From the NCBI GenBank assembly GCA_014898425.1, contig RCSZ01000006.1:1612001-1676000 (forward strand): a stretch of 64,000 nucleotides of DNA, written 5' to 3'. Of this stretch, positions 34,501 through 46,820 are shown one piece after another (the stretch's first letter is position 1; every line of letters starts with the position of its first letter). Made by a program: the position numbers and the translations under genes. The stretch is from Botryotinia globosa (taxonomy: Eukaryota; Ascomycota; Leotiomycetes; Helotiales; Sclerotiniaceae). Under the pieces are notes generated by a model. The model did no database searches, had not been told where the DNA came from, and worked only from the letters and a program-made list of their open reading frames with translations.

Positions 34501-34819
34501 AATAGTTTGTTACATAAGTTAAGGATTGATTAGTAATCAAACCTAATCTTTAAGGTATTAATAAAAAATATTTCGAAAATTGGAGTTTATTAAAGTAGAA
34601 TTCAATATAAAATTTTATTTTCGAAATAATTCAAATTTTTTTATTCGAATTAGTTCCTTGAATTCTAATTAATAGTAAAATCTCTTTTTATTCTATTTTA
34701 TTAATTTCTTTAAGGTTGTGTACTGAATTAAATAATTCTTTAAATAAATTAAGGATTAATTAGTCATACAATCTTATATTTAAGCTTGAATTCGAAATAA
34801 GCGAGATAAAGAATCCTTA

Positions 34820-36252
34820 CAGAAAAACTTGGCTATACCGGACTGGGATATACCGGAATCTTGGATATACCGAAATAATTTCCTTATTTGAATACTTTTT
34901 ATATAGTGATACCGGATTTTTTGGATATACCAGTATACCGGACACTTTTTTATAAATCCGGTGTAAATTTTGGTAGTAAATTTAGCTAAATAAGCTTTTT
35001 TTTTTAGATTAATAAGCATGATTCGCTTTAATCACATGATTTTTTTCGAAAATATCGGGCTTTGGATTATCTCATCCTCAGACCACACGATGATTACATA
35101 ATTTTTTTTGGCTTTGATTTTGAGGCAGAGGTTTTATAAAGGATTATTATTGTAGGGTTTGAAACAATTTGATTCCAGCTTTGGTGTGAAAATCAATAAT
35201 TCATTATTTTTTGACTTTTTAATTAAAGATTATAAATTATTTAATAATTTTATTATTTTGGTATAGATTCAATATATATAGATAGATTTTTTCATTATTT
35301 TAATATATTTTTTATTATAATAGTTTTATTCAATTATATATATATATATTGAAAATATGTATTTTTGAAAATCAATATTTCAATAAAATAAGTATTCATT
35401 TTTTTCAAAATCAATCATTATTATTATTCTAATTAAATATATATATATTTTAAAAATCTTATTATTTATTTTATTCTTTTTATATAAATAGAATTCTAAA
35501 TAATAAAGGTTATTGTTAATTTCAAAAAGATTGGGTATTTTTAGTTTCAAAATTCAATTTTCATTTGGAATCTAAATGTCTTAAATTTAAGGTATTTAAT
35601 TTAATTTCAATTTTTCTTAATGATATAATTTCAATGCTATTAATTTGATTGAAATAAAAGTTTGTAATATATTTAATTCAATAAAACAATTTGAATAATA
35701 TTATTTTTAATATTAATATTAATAAAATAAAGTTATTAAAAATAACTTATTTAATTTCAAATTTTTTTTCCAAATCATTCTATATTATTATTACAACTTT
35801 AATCAATTCGATGCAAATTCAAATAATAATATCAATTGAATTTTTTCGAAAACTTTAATTAGTTTTTTAATAAATAATGATTGAAAAGATAAAATATATT
35901 ATTAAAATGTTTTCATCAAATAGATTTGATTTCTTATCAAAAATACAATCAAAAACTTTTAGATTCTCAAAAAGATAAATATTCCTTTTAATCTTTAATT
36001 GATTTTGATTGATCAAAAAAAACTTGATTATTAGTAAGTTATAATACTATCAAAAAGATCAAAATATTATTTAGAATTCAATGAAATATATTTTATCGAT
36101 AAAGAGAGTTTGAAAATGAGATAAGCTTTGGAACTGAAATCGGATATAAATTTTGATTAGAAAGCTTGGGCCATTATTTTTTATATCGGAATCTTGAATA
36201 TACCGGATTTGATTGGTCGAAAATCTCAGTCCGGTATAACCAAGTTCTTCTA
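34820..36252. mobile_element. 1.43-kb TA-flanked TIR element (copy B, pogo family), nested
   Basis: The left end matches copy A (CAGAAAAACTTGGCTATACC). The right end matches except that the final G is A, consistent with a G-to-A change. TA flanks lie at 34818-34819 and 36253-36254. The interior is AT-rich and without an open frame. It sits inside the 34060-36581 element, so it inserted later. Confidence 0.85.
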
Positions 36253-36581
36253 TATCGGAATTCTTTCGCTTATGATATAATAGTCTGTGCATAAAAAGAA
36301 AATTATTCCAAAAAGATTTTATATTAAAACTTGAATATTAGTACACTTCTTTTCAAGAATTCTAAAATAGATTTTAAAATTATAATAATATTAATAATAA
36401 TAAAAGCTTTCTAATAATATAATATTTTCTATAATAAAATTATAATTTATATTGTTCTATATAATACAATTTTTATTTCCAAGATTTCTATAGACGCACC
36501 ATACAAATTATAGAATTCTTTTTTGCTTCAGGCAGAATTCTATTTTTAGTATATTGGCAAAATGATTCAAATGGGCCTCGG

Positions 36582-37632
36582 TAAATACCACTATCATTAA
36601 ACTCGGCAGTAAACTGTGGACTGCCGGGCGCGCAAGTAAGTTTGACCCCTCATCAAGTAACCAAGATTTGTGAAAAGACAAGATGAGTGTGATGCTAATT
36701 TTGAATCAGATTTTTGTCCTCGAGATCTTATACCTATAGGAATGCACGTGAATGGCGCTCAAATCCCGCCCACCTGCTCAGACTAATACCTGCATGCAAC
36801 AGGGGAGAGATTAGCCCACTGTGAATTCAACGTTCTTTCAATCATCGGAAGTTGGTGCTCTTGAAAGACACCTGTGCCCATACTGTTTTAATTGTCCGCA
36901 ACTTATGTCATGAATGTTAAGGGAAGTTCCTAACAAACCCCAGCAAAATCCCTCAAAGTTGGTTGACTATACGAACAAGATAAACAGCGACGATGGAACG
37001 TCGACCCTCACTCAACATTAAAAATAGAAAAAGAATTGGGCCCCTGAAAGTTACCCCGCACAGCTGTATGTCGCTGCTAATTTTTGATTGAACGAACATG
37101 CTTCATTTGGAGTCAAACCTGCAGTTCTAACCTTTCTCATGAGTCGTTCTGCTTCTTACGAGGAGATGCATCTTCGTTGCTGCGAGATGATGCCCCGGCC
37201 CCCGAATGGAGCGTAGAATTCATCCGGTCGACAACGTATTTCGGCATTCAGATATCCCACGAATATTCCGAGATTCGAATGTTGTTTTTCCTATGATTTC
37301 GCGCTTGAAACATAATGAGATGTTCCCTCCCATTTAGACCATCATCAGCAACAACTTGTTTAGACTTCAAGTTCCACTGTACAGGACTGCAGATTCTTTC
37401 GATTAGGAGAATGGAAAGAATTCTGCGGAGTTGTAGTTCGCGTTTACAGCGATGCAGTGCGATTCTTCAAGACATTGGCAATACTGAATTCGATGGCGGA
37501 AAGATTCAGTCGTGCCAAAATCTCACTGATTTCCTCGCGGTAGGAATGATTATATAATTAAGGAATACTTCTGGTAGGTGTGGTGGGGAACTGGTGGAAG
37601 GGGTGGTGTACGGAGGTTGGAACTTGGAAGTA
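36582..37632. other. Spacer between transposons, ordinary composition
   Basis: About 1 kb of normal GC sequence between two AT-rich elements. Short open frames at 37084-37557 have no recognisable content. Confidence 0.45.
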
Positions 37633-39662
37633 CAGAAAAACTTGGCTATACTAGACTGGGATATATCGGAATCTTGGATATACTGGAATTTTTTCTTCTT
37701 TTTTCCGAAATTTATATGGGAATACTGGAATTTCGATGAAAACCAGAATATCGGATTGAATTGATTGAATTTTAATATAAACTTTTATTATTGATCAATA
37801 TGCTATATACTAATAGAAATAAATTTTTGAATATAATGATATTGTTATTATTATTATTATTGTTATCGAAAAAGCCGAAAAGAGTTGGTTACTATAGTTT
37901 TCGAATCAATTTATCAAATCAATAAAAAAAAGCTTTAAGAGTATAATAGTAGGATTCTAAATATAGGAAAAGGAGATACAATAATGTAATAGTATAGTAT
38001 AAAGCTTAATATAATATAGAGTTGAAGAAATCGATTATTAATGATTTTTTAAGTATAAAATTCGAATAGTTTAATTGAATAAAATTTATATAATATGAAT
38101 TAAATCAATATAAGATTTGGCTTTCTATATATTTTGCTTTTGAAAAAACTTTGTTTGAATAGTAGATTCGATATAATTATCACTTTGATATAGGATCTAC
38201 TATAGGTAATGTTTTATATCTAAAAGCTATAGAATTCTGGAAAAAGTTTTTTGAATATAAGAATAAATCTCTATCATTTGATAAAGAAAAGATTTGGTCA
38301 ATTGATTTTATTGATAGTTTTAAAAGATATAGTTTTATATAAGAAAGATATTAATTCGGTAAGAAAGCTTTTATAGATATAGATTTTGAATTAAAAGTTA
38401 TAATAAAAGAGATATAATATATTGTAGTTTTATATGATATAAATGATATCTATAATTATAATAAAATAGAGCTTTTTTGAAGAGATAAATCAAATCGCAT
38501 ACTTTCTATATTCGAATCTGCTAACAGAAAAAAGGAAAAAGCTCGATTCATAGCACTCCTTACTAACAATTCTATAAATATTCATAAACTTTCTTTATAG
38601 ATTATTGGGAAAATATATATTCTATAAATATTTAGAAAATCAAGATTAATAACTTTCGATAATTTAAAGATAAAATAACAATCGAATTCAAAGTTTTGAA
38701 TAAATAATAGGATTTTCGCTGAATATCTTATATAATTCGATAGGATTATAAAATAGATGAAAAAAAAGGCTTTGTTTATTATAAACAATTTCTCTATATA
38801 TAAATTAATTATTATTATTCTTTTTGAAATTAATAAATTATATAATACAAAGATTATATAATTGCTCTCAAATTCTATATCTAAATTTCAATCTTTCGAT
38901 TAAAGTATTATATAGAATTAAAAACTTTATCTATAATAATGAACTATTAGATTTATAATTGAATACTTTAATAATAATTTGAATTATTCTAAAGAGTTTA
39001 ATATTTTAAAAGTAATTAGATAAGAGATATTAGTTTAAAAAAATATCAAAATAAATACTATTTCGAATTATTGGGATAAATTACAATATATCAATTTGAG
39101 ATTACAACCCTCGATATTATTAATAATATAACAAGATTTTAAAAAGACTTTAGAATTTTTACACCTCATTTTAATATAATTAAAATATTAAAACATTATA
39201 ACTAATATTCCTGATATATAAAAGTATATTTTATTTTATTTAAAGTGTATTATTGAGAGCAACAATAATCTGAATATTTTAATTAATAATATTATTCAAA
39301 TTAAAGAAATGATTAAAAAAGATAAAGAAGATAATAAAGTAAGAGAAGAGATTGAACCTCCTATTAGTGATTTTAAAGTTCTTGAAGTTATTTAGATTCT
39401 AATTAAATATCAAGAATAGCAAGGTATTCTTAATATAAATTTAATTAAAAGTCTATACAAAAGAAAATATAAAATAAAATTTAAATCTAATTAAAAGAGA
39501 ATACAAAATATTATACTAGATTACTTTAATATAAAATAAAATTGATAATTTTGAGCCATATAATATTGGTGCCTTGATACCTTACTATTTTTATACCGGA
39601 ATCTTGAATATACTGGATTTGATTGATCGAAAATCTCAGTTCGGTATAACCAAGTTCTTCTG
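37633..39662 (+). mobile_element. 2.03-kb TA-flanked pogo/Fot1-like transposon (copy C), degraded
   Basis: The left TIR CAGAAAAACTTGGCTATACT and right TIR ending AAGTTCTTCTG are flanked by TA (37631-37632 and 39663-39664). The size suits an autonomous Fot1/pogo element (about 1.9-2.2 kb). The interior carries a plus-strand transposase relic with many stops. Almost every difference from expected motif residues is a G:C to A:T transition. Confidence 0.88.
38430..38905 (+). pseudogene. Decayed pogo/Fot1-type DDE transposase
   Basis: Three family motifs can be read in consistent order. At 38433-38483 the codons give YDINDIYNYNKIELF then a stop, where the family has IYN-x-DETGLFW: Asp to Asn, Glu to Lys, Thr to Ile, Gly to Glu and Trp to stop are each explained by G-to-A or C-to-T changes. 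At 38757-38807 ALFIINNFSIY stands for the DNFS/DNxSxH motif, with the catalytic Asp codon (38784-38786) now AAC. At about 38845-38900 NTKII, a stop, LLSNSISKFQSFD matches the Leu-Pro-Pro-Asn-(Ser/Thr)-(Thr)-Ser-x-Leu-Gln-Pro-x-Asp block. The relic probably extends from about 38100 to 39500. It cannot encode active protein. Confidence 0.85.
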
Positions 39663-40433
39663 TAATATAAAACGCACCTAACCTTAAATGTATCCCCACT
39701 TTGGGCCCTTGGACAAATCAAATCACATTGTTGCTTCAAAATTTATATAGTGACGTCCACCGTCGTAAATGGTGAAAGCATTGTAAAAGTCATATTATAT
39801 TCAAAATTGTTAGTCTTGATTGAAGTTTTATTGTACACAATGATAGTATATCACGAGGGAGGACAGTGATTGGACAAAACGGTAATAGGGTCATATATAG
39901 AATCATCAAAGAACTGATCTCCTCCTTACTCAAGTCTCAACCAACTCCGACATATACTGACAAATGCTAATAGACCATCCGACTCCATCAATTCGTGCAG
40001 AAGGATTCAAACAATCAAGATAATCGCACACTTAAAGATTCTATGTACCCACAAAACCTGTGTATGTTCTGAGATATGTCTGCGAAGAAGGATTACGTGA
40101 GGAGGCGACGGGTCTGTAATGGTCATATGAGTGAACCGGTTTGGCTGCTTACCCCCTTGATTTGGGAGTCCTAACATAACATCAAGGTGAAGTAACCTGG
40201 TCTTTCAGACTCTCCATGCACAATTGGACAGGATTTGGAAGTTCAAGGCTGGGCACCTATCCATGGATAACACGTACTTCAAATCATCGGAACTCCGTGG
40301 TTGATCGCAGGTATATCACAGCTGGTGTTGCTATTACATGTTAACTCGCAGTTCACATTCACCTTCTTTTCTAAATCTTTCATTGAGAATCACATAGCAA
40401 ACGTCACGGAAATTAGAAAGAAAATTATAAATT
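39663..40433. other. Intergenic, upstream of beta-lactamase-fold gene
   Basis: About 0.8 kb of ordinary sequence. No gene seen. Confidence 0.5.
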
Positions 40434-41810
40434 ATGGCTAGTCTAGAACAGCAATTCGAAGCAGCAACCTCAGCTCGAGAGATCCCTGGAGTTGTCCTTC
40501 TTGCCAGCAACGCTGATGGTAAGAGACTTCTTTCTCCCGCATATTTATCCATCTCAAAGGCTCTACAATACTGATATGTAATAGGAACATTCAAATACGA
40601 AAAGGCAATTGGCCAAGCAACCCCAAACTCTCAAATCGAGCTTGACTCGACCTTCATCATGGCATCATGCACAAAGCTAGTAACTTCCATCGCTGGTTTG
40701 CGGTGCGTAGAACAAGGACAGATTGGTCTTGACGATGATATTTCTCCCATTTTGACAGAGTTCAAAGGTATCCAAATCCTTGAAGGATTTGAAACTGGAA
40801 CAGATGGAAAGGATATTCCTATCCTCAAGCCAGCTAAGAACAAGATCACCCTAAGGTACGCGCCATGAATTATACAACCCCATAGATTCAAAGCAATTTA
40901 CAAAAAATATAGACATCTACTTTCGCATACAGCGGGAATCGGCTATGATAGTTGGGCACCAGAGCTCGTCAGATGCCGCGCCTCTCAAGGTATCAACTCC
41001 GTTCATACCCGTAACACCGATATGTTAAAGACTATCACTCTCCCACTTTTATTCGAGCCCGGGACATCTTGGAGTTATGGTTACAGTCTCGAATGGGTAT
41101 CTGTTCTTGTGACTCGTCTCAACCACGGCCAATCATTGGAAGACTACGCTCAAACCCACATTTTCAACCCCCTCAATATTAATGACATAACATTCCATCG
41201 CGACCGCAAACCACATGTTCAAGAAAAGCTCGTGAAAATGACCTTTCGCAGTGGATTGGACAATCCCACACCAATTCTAGCATTTCCAAGCAAAGGCAAT
41301 GGGAAGGTAGAATGGACCGATGAAGATCTGTACATCATTGAACAAAAAGATTGTTTTGGCGGCCATGGACTTGCCGGTTCCGCAAGTTCGTATCTCAAAA
41401 TCCTCTTATCTCTTCTGCGCGACGATGAGATTCTACTCAGGAAGTCCACCGCAGCGGAAATGTTCAAATCGCAGATCTCGGAAAATGCGGTTAAGAATAT
41501 GTGTGCTGGTTTCGTGGCCGCAGATTTTTTCCAGGGGGCGTTTTTTAGTCAACCACCGGGGCGAAAATTAAACCATGGATTAGGTGGGTTGCTCATAGAA
41601 GAAGACGTCGAGGGAGGCAAGAAGAAGGGTACCTTGACTTGGAGTGGTATGCCAAATTTGTTGTGGAGTATCGATAGAGAGACGGGGTTGGCTTGTTTCT
41701 ATGCCAGTAACGTATTGCCTTTTGGGGATCCAGAAAGTCATGAGATGCAACAACTTTTTGAGAAAGAGATGTATAAGAGATTTGGCGAGTTTCAAAAGAC
41801 GTTGAAGTGA
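40434..41810 (+). CDS. Beta-lactamase/transpeptidase-fold serine hydrolase
   Basis: Exons 40434-40518, 40585-40855 and 40913-41810 (introns 66 and 57 bp, GTAAGA and GTACGC donors) give 417 residues. Class-C beta-lactamase-like residues are present: S56-C-T-K59 (nucleophile and general base), then RHLLSHTAGIGYDSW as the conserved segment after the second junction, and Y174 in SWSYGYSLEW. A HGLAG motif near residue 265 precedes the C-terminal part. There is no signal peptide, so a cytosolic enzyme is expected. The family includes LovD-type acyltransferases and EstB-like esterases, and fungal members often act in polyketide clusters. No polyketide synthase is visible nearby, so the role is open. 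Confidence 0.88.
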
Positions 41811-42928
41811 GGCGGGTAGCGGAGCTTCTACGGGCTCTCGTCTGTGTCCTCGTTTTCATTTAGAATATCCAGTTGTTGTTATCCAATCTGCTACAATTAT
41901 TGAATACCCATGTGGTCTTCTCATCTTCAAACATGCATTTGAGATGAACTTCAAGTTCAAGATTACCCGCCGCCATGTAGAAACTACTACGCAACAGCTG
42001 TGAAATCTAGAATAGTAACTTTAAACGCAGCTAGAAAAATCCATGCGCCAAAGGCCAGGTCCTCAACTGCAAGAATTGCTCTTCAAACCATCTCTTCCCA
42101 TCTCCATTCCTCCTCATAGTAACCCTCACAAAGCATCCTCACACACCATCCACCCCCTCCTCCACCACCCCATCGTACACAACAATCCAATCACCCCCTA
42201 CCCACCAAATACCCAAGAACCCAGCAACCACACCCCCAAACCACCTTTTTCAAAAAGTTAAAAAGTTAGCCCACCCCATCCGGTTCAAATCTGACAGCCT
42301 AAATCTGCAGCGTTAACAACCTATCGTAAATATAAATCGTCAAACTACTACTGACGCCAACGACTTTCTCATTCCTGTTTCCCCAGATACAAGTACAGGT
42401 ACAAGTACAGGTACCAAAGGGCGCGCCAAGCATCCTCATCCAACTCTCCGATCTAGCGCGGGAATTGTGGCTCTAAATATGTACTTATTTTTGAAATCCA
42501 CTGGTGAATATCGTTCCGAAAATACGTTATGAGGTCTGGGATGTGATTCTTAGGGTGAGCTAGCTACAGTGTGTAAATTCTGCTTGGCATGATCGATGTA
42601 TGTAACAGAATGTCAATCGATCTAATACCACACCCTTTGCGAGTGAACTAGCCATCATCTAGTTATTCCTATCGTTGTCATTTTCCCGACTGGCGTCTTC
42701 TTGTATCCCAGCTTTCACCCACTATCCTGCCCTTACCCTGCTCTGCTTCTCCTCTCTTCAGTATCTCATTTCGCAGCAATATTCCAAACCTGTTGAACAT
42801 TCCATCGAAATTCGCGACATTGTATCTGATCTGTACAACAACTATTCGCCAAAGAATCCGGTGTCATTTCCCTCGTTTAGAATCGCGAGAATTTTCACAC
42901 AGCCACCCATAGGTGATGTACGAAGGCG
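41811..42928. other. Intergenic; C/A-rich low-complexity stretch
   Basis: Strongly C/A-biased sequence at about 42090-42240 and CT-rich leader at 42660-42900. Open frames here lack recognisable content. Confidence 0.45.
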
Positions 42929-44525
42929 ATGCATTCAGAGAAGAAAAATAACTTGAAACCCACGATATCAGTGCCCCAAGTTGACGACCATACTATCACC
43001 CCTTCCAATGGTTTTTCAGAAAAGCCACCTCCTGAAATTTACTTCCCGGACAACAAGCGAGACAATACTGATATTGACCCCGAGCAAGCCCAAGGAGTAG
43101 CACGTCCCGAGACAGGAGCTCCTCCAGACGGCGATTACGGCTGGATCTACGTACTGTGTGTATTTTTTATCAATGCTCACACGTGGGGGGTCAATAGTGT
43201 AAGATCTCTTTGCCATCAGACAATATCCAATTCGCTAATTCGGTGTTATAATAAATAGTCCTACGGAATCTTTCTCGCCCACTACCTAGAAACCAAAACA
43301 TTTCCCGGAGCGAGCGATTTAGATTTCGCCTTTGTGGGAGGTCTTTCCCTCAGCATGGCTCAATTCATTGTGCCCGTCGCTACGATCACCACACGAGGAT
43401 GAGGGATGAGGGCCACCTTAACGATAGGAATCATATTGCAGACGGTAGCATTGTTAGGCGCGTCATGGTCAACTGAAATTTGGCAATAATTTTTGAGCCA
43501 GGGCTTGTGTTTTGGTTTTGGGATGGGAATGCAGTTCAGCGCTACTGTTGGTATTATTCCTCAGTGGTTTGATCGTCGACGCTCTCTTGCGAATGGTATG
43601 GGCACGGCGGGGTCAGGAATTGGAGGGCTGATATATTCGTTAGCATCTAGCGCGCTCATTCAAAGGTGGGGTACTGGCTGGGATCTTCGAATTTTTGCTA
43701 TTGCATCAGCTGCTGCATGTCGCTTTTCCGGTATCATCATTAAAGGTCGGAATAAAGCAATTGGAGCTGTTCAAGTTGCTTTTCATACCGGCCTCCTGAA
43801 AAGACCAGAGTTTCCACTCACCTTAGTCTGGGGCTGTTTGAACGTCTTGGGATATGTGGCTCTTCTCTTTTCAATACCCGCCTACGCAAATACCGTAGGC
43901 CCTACTGTATCTCAAGGGGCTATTCTTGGTGCTATGTTCAGTCTTTGAGGAGGCGTTGGCCGACCCGTTATAGGATACTTTAGCGATGATTTCGGAAGAA
44001 TAAACACCGCACTTGTTTGTACATTCTTGGCTGGTCTTTTTTCTCTTGTAGTCTGGATCTTTGCCAAAAGTTTTGGGGTCCTCATCTTCTATGCTTTGAT
44101 TAGTGGCGCTGTTTCCGCAACCTTTACCAACACCCATTGCTCCGGTGGGCGCTGAAGTTGTAGGGTTACAACTCTTGCCATCTGCTCTGTCTATATTCTG
44201 GGTTTCAGTGGTCATACCGAGCACATTTGCCGAGCAAATTGCGCTTTGGTTGCGAACTAAAAATGGAACCAATTTCCTACATGCCCAGATATTCACGGGC
44301 TTTATATATATGGGAGCAACCATTTCCCTTCGGCTGGCGCGAGCATGGAAGATCTTAGAGTTTCATAAGACTGATACTGATGATGCTGTCAATTATGAGG
44401 CCAGGGTCCGGGGCAAAGTTGGTGTGCCTCGGGACTCCATGGTGGCCCAGAGAGTGGGCAGAGTTCCCAGTGTGATGAGCAAGGTAAAGTCTGCGAGGAA
44501 CTCGTTTAAAATGGTGAAGGTATAA
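42929..44525 (+). pseudogene. MFS monocarboxylate-transporter-like gene, inactivated
   Basis: Exon 1 (42929-43198) encodes a hydrophilic N-terminus and PPDGDYGWIYVLCVFFINAHTWGVNS. A GTAAGA intron to 43258 leads to SYGIFLAHYLE, the classic start of fungal MCT-type MFS proteins. The frame then breaks: TGA at 43400, TAA at 43487, TGA at 43946, and a +1 shift near 44130. The stops fit Trp to TGA (twice) and Gln CAA to TAA, all G:C to A:T. Downstream conserved blocks remain legible: SQGLCFGFGMGMQFSATVG, GRPVIGYFSDDFGRIN, IAPVGAEVVGLQLLPSALS and HAQIFTGFIYMGA. The intact relative would be a 12-helix proton-coupled transporter similar to Mch/Esbp6 proteins. Three stops plus a frameshift argue against sequencing error alone. 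Confidence 0.85.
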
Positions 44526-45163
44526 ACCTTGTTGAATCGAAGACGATACCACGGTAAATTTTTTTTCAAAAGGATTTGTTTGTATAGATATTTAGAAATT
44601 TACCAGATTAAAAGTTTGTATGTCCACTCTCATTGATCACCCCGAACTGTTATTCCTGGGATATCAAGATAAGTGAGGGTCCTCATACACACCACTATAA
44701 ACATGCTGAAAGAGAGCAGAAATGACTTTATCGCTGATGAAAGGAAAAAGGTCATCACGAATGGTGTTGCGCGTTTCGATGATGTATGATTACGACAAAG
44801 TACGATTATCTCTCGTATGATTGTAAATACACTTCTAGGCGACATGATTCCTGTGGATGACCCAGAAAACTGAGAATGGGCGAGATTCACATGGTGGAAC
44901 CACGATGAAAAGCAAATGTTGGTGATGAATTGGGAATTATGATCATGTATGAGCATGTTGAGAAGCTTCCTTGTCGGCACTGGCCGGACGAGAAAGGCAC
45001 GCTCAACGAGTTCATTCATCCTTCGTCGTACAATATGCAGCAAAAGCTAGCATTTTTCTTGATGCAAAGGTTAGATAAACTCTGTGATTGAACAACCGAG
45101 GGTGGGAATAAAATTCACGAGATTTTATGTGGTTGTATATTCTATGAGCAAAGAAACTTTCTG
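44526..45163. other. Intergenic, no gene seen
   Basis: About 640 bases. A minus-strand open frame at 44630-45043 has no recognisable motif and no conserved composition. Confidence 0.45.
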
Positions 45164-45817
45164 TCACTCCTGTTTCCCCAAAGGACTGAGCAGCCAACTC
45201 AATTCCGCCGCTTCCTCGGAAGTCACAAGCTCTTTCAACCCCTCAGGAGATAAAAAATCATGATCACAATACTCAAACCCGGGAACAACAGTCTCGCTGA
45301 TCAAAAGCCCCTCACTATCTTGGCCACCTTCAATATCTGGTAACAAGTAGGATGCCTTATATTTCCCACCATCTACAATCCACTGTAACTTTTCGCCAGC
45401 AGCAACATTCTGACCAACAATGAATGTCTCGATTCTCTTTTCCGAACCCTCATCATCAGCGTGTATCAAAACATATCTGCCTCGGCCTCTGTGTAGTGTA
45501 TGAACCGTTCTCCCTTTGTTCCGATGAAAGCCACCTTGCGGACCACGCGGCGTGAGCAGATAGAAGATGCTAGTCGATGAATTTCGCACGGTAGGATCGA
45601 AGCCAGGTCTTTGGGGAGCAAGATCTGTAGTAGAGGATTTATCGGAGCCGAATGGCGAAGGAATGACGTCTGGAGCACGATCTGTTTCGGCAAAGAAGCC
45701 GCCCTCAATATGCGGGAGAAGATTGAGTGCTCTGATGACTTCTTGAATTTGTGGGGATGAGTCAGGTTCCGACGAAGGATAAAAGCTAGGCTTTAAAGGT
45801 TGATAAGTTGAACCCAT
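45164..45817 (-). CDS. Cupin_5 (DUF985) family protein
   Basis: Single exon, 217 residues, start ATG 45817 (MGSTYQPLKPSFYPSS). Family landmarks appear in order: IRALNLLPHIEGGFFAETDR near residues 28-47, STSIFYLLTPRGPQGGFHR about 81-99, a central HTLHRGRGRYVLIHADDEG, GEKLQWIVDGGKY about 141-153, and the closing ETVVPGFEYCDHDFLSPEG. These match PF06172 proteins, which have an RmlC-like single barrel. Compared with bacterial members it has an extra loop of about 20 residues at 48-72 (Pro/Ser/Asp-rich). The biochemical role is unknown in the family. The protein is probably cytosolic, and no regulatory signal is evident. Confidence 0.88.
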   Translation of the reverse strand: MGSTYQPLKPSFYPSSEPDSSPQIQEVIRALNLLPHIEGGFFAETDRAPDVIPSPFGSDKSSTTDLAPQRPGFDPTVRNSSTSIFYLLTPRGPQGGFHRNKGRTVHTLHRGRGRYVLIHADDEGSEKRIETFIVGQNVAAGEKLQWIVDGGKYKASYLLPDIEGGQDSEGLLISETVVPGFEYCDHDFLSPEGLKELVTSEEAAELSWLLSPLGKQE

Positions 45818-46694
45818 CCTGGAGAGATATGAATGCTAGAAGACAAACACTGTAATGTATTAGGGACTGAGAATATTGAGAAATGAGGAATATTCGAGGA
45901 ATTGAGGGGTTTTGATCGCCCCTCCCCTTCCCGTAGATCCTTCGATTGGCCCATAGTGAACGGCGATACAGGTAGCACCATGTCATCAGAAATCGGCGAT
46001 ACTGATAATCGCGTCAGAAGTGACAAGACTTCGTTCTTATCTCGGTCCTCGACTCATGAAGTGTCAGTCCGCAAACTTTATCAACATGCTGACGTGAACG
46101 CATAGCCGTTAGATTACTTTCACCCGTTACATTACATATTTGAACTCTGCGGATGAATCTAACCGGAATTAGATGGATGATCAGCAAATATAAATAATGA
46201 TACTTTGCTCCAGATGGAAATCATAATTTCGGGCGCGGGAAATATTGATTTTCGATATGTCCTATTACCCATTCAGTATATAGACATATACTTGAGTCCA
46301 ACCTAGGTAGGCAGGTAGTGAAAGGTCGTAGTGAGAGTATAGTAATGGATTGTAAAATTAAGTCAGAAAGCTTCCATCCAGCCCTTGAAGGATCTATGAG
46401 TGTGACAGGAGTAAGTACCCTCTCTGTATTAAGCTTTTCCATCCTTGCGGAAACCAAATCGAACGATCATTTGTCGAGATAGATGCATATATCCTACGGC
46501 AGTGGTGTAGGTACGTACCTTGCAAGCTTACCGACTCCTAGTCAGTCACGTGGCAGGTCACCAGTCCATAGGATGGCCGTAAATTGATGACATAATGTCA
46601 ATACAGGGCAACAAGGCATTCAAATATTCACGGAGTACATGAAAAGTCCCATGCTAGTCGCAGACCCCCCAGGAGATATTATTAGGAATAATAG

Positions 46695-46726
46695 ATTTCC
46701 ATATTTCCATATTTCCATATTTCCAC
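46695..46726. repeat. Tandem repeat, 8-bp unit TTTCCATA
   Basis: Four consecutive copies. Confidence 0.9.
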
Positions 46727-46820
46727 TACTTGTTAACAAACTTGTGATTTTCTGACGAATGAGGACCTTCATCCGAGGCTCTGACTTTCTTCTTGGTCTA
46801 TCTCTCACTCAATCAACTCA

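Larger units (their letters stand above)
34060..36581. mobile_element. 2.5-kb AT-rich TIR element with nested insertion
   Basis: Terminal inverted repeats of about 55 bp begin CCGAGGCCCATTTGAATCAT and differ by one base and one indel between 34060-34115 and 36525-36581. TA flanks both ends (34058-34059, 36582-36583). The interior is extremely AT-rich with no open frame, and it carries the 1.43-kb element at 34820-36252. The intact TIRs around a degraded interior indicate a non-autonomous DNA transposon, possibly RIP-mutated. Confidence 0.88.

Noticed and set aside
42675..42956. Open frame upstream of the MFS pseudogene
   Set aside because: It overlaps the true start in another frame and has leader-like composition, so it is probably 5' UTR.
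44630..45043. Minus-strand open frame of 137 codons
   Set aside because: No domain, no splice-linked extension and unremarkable composition.
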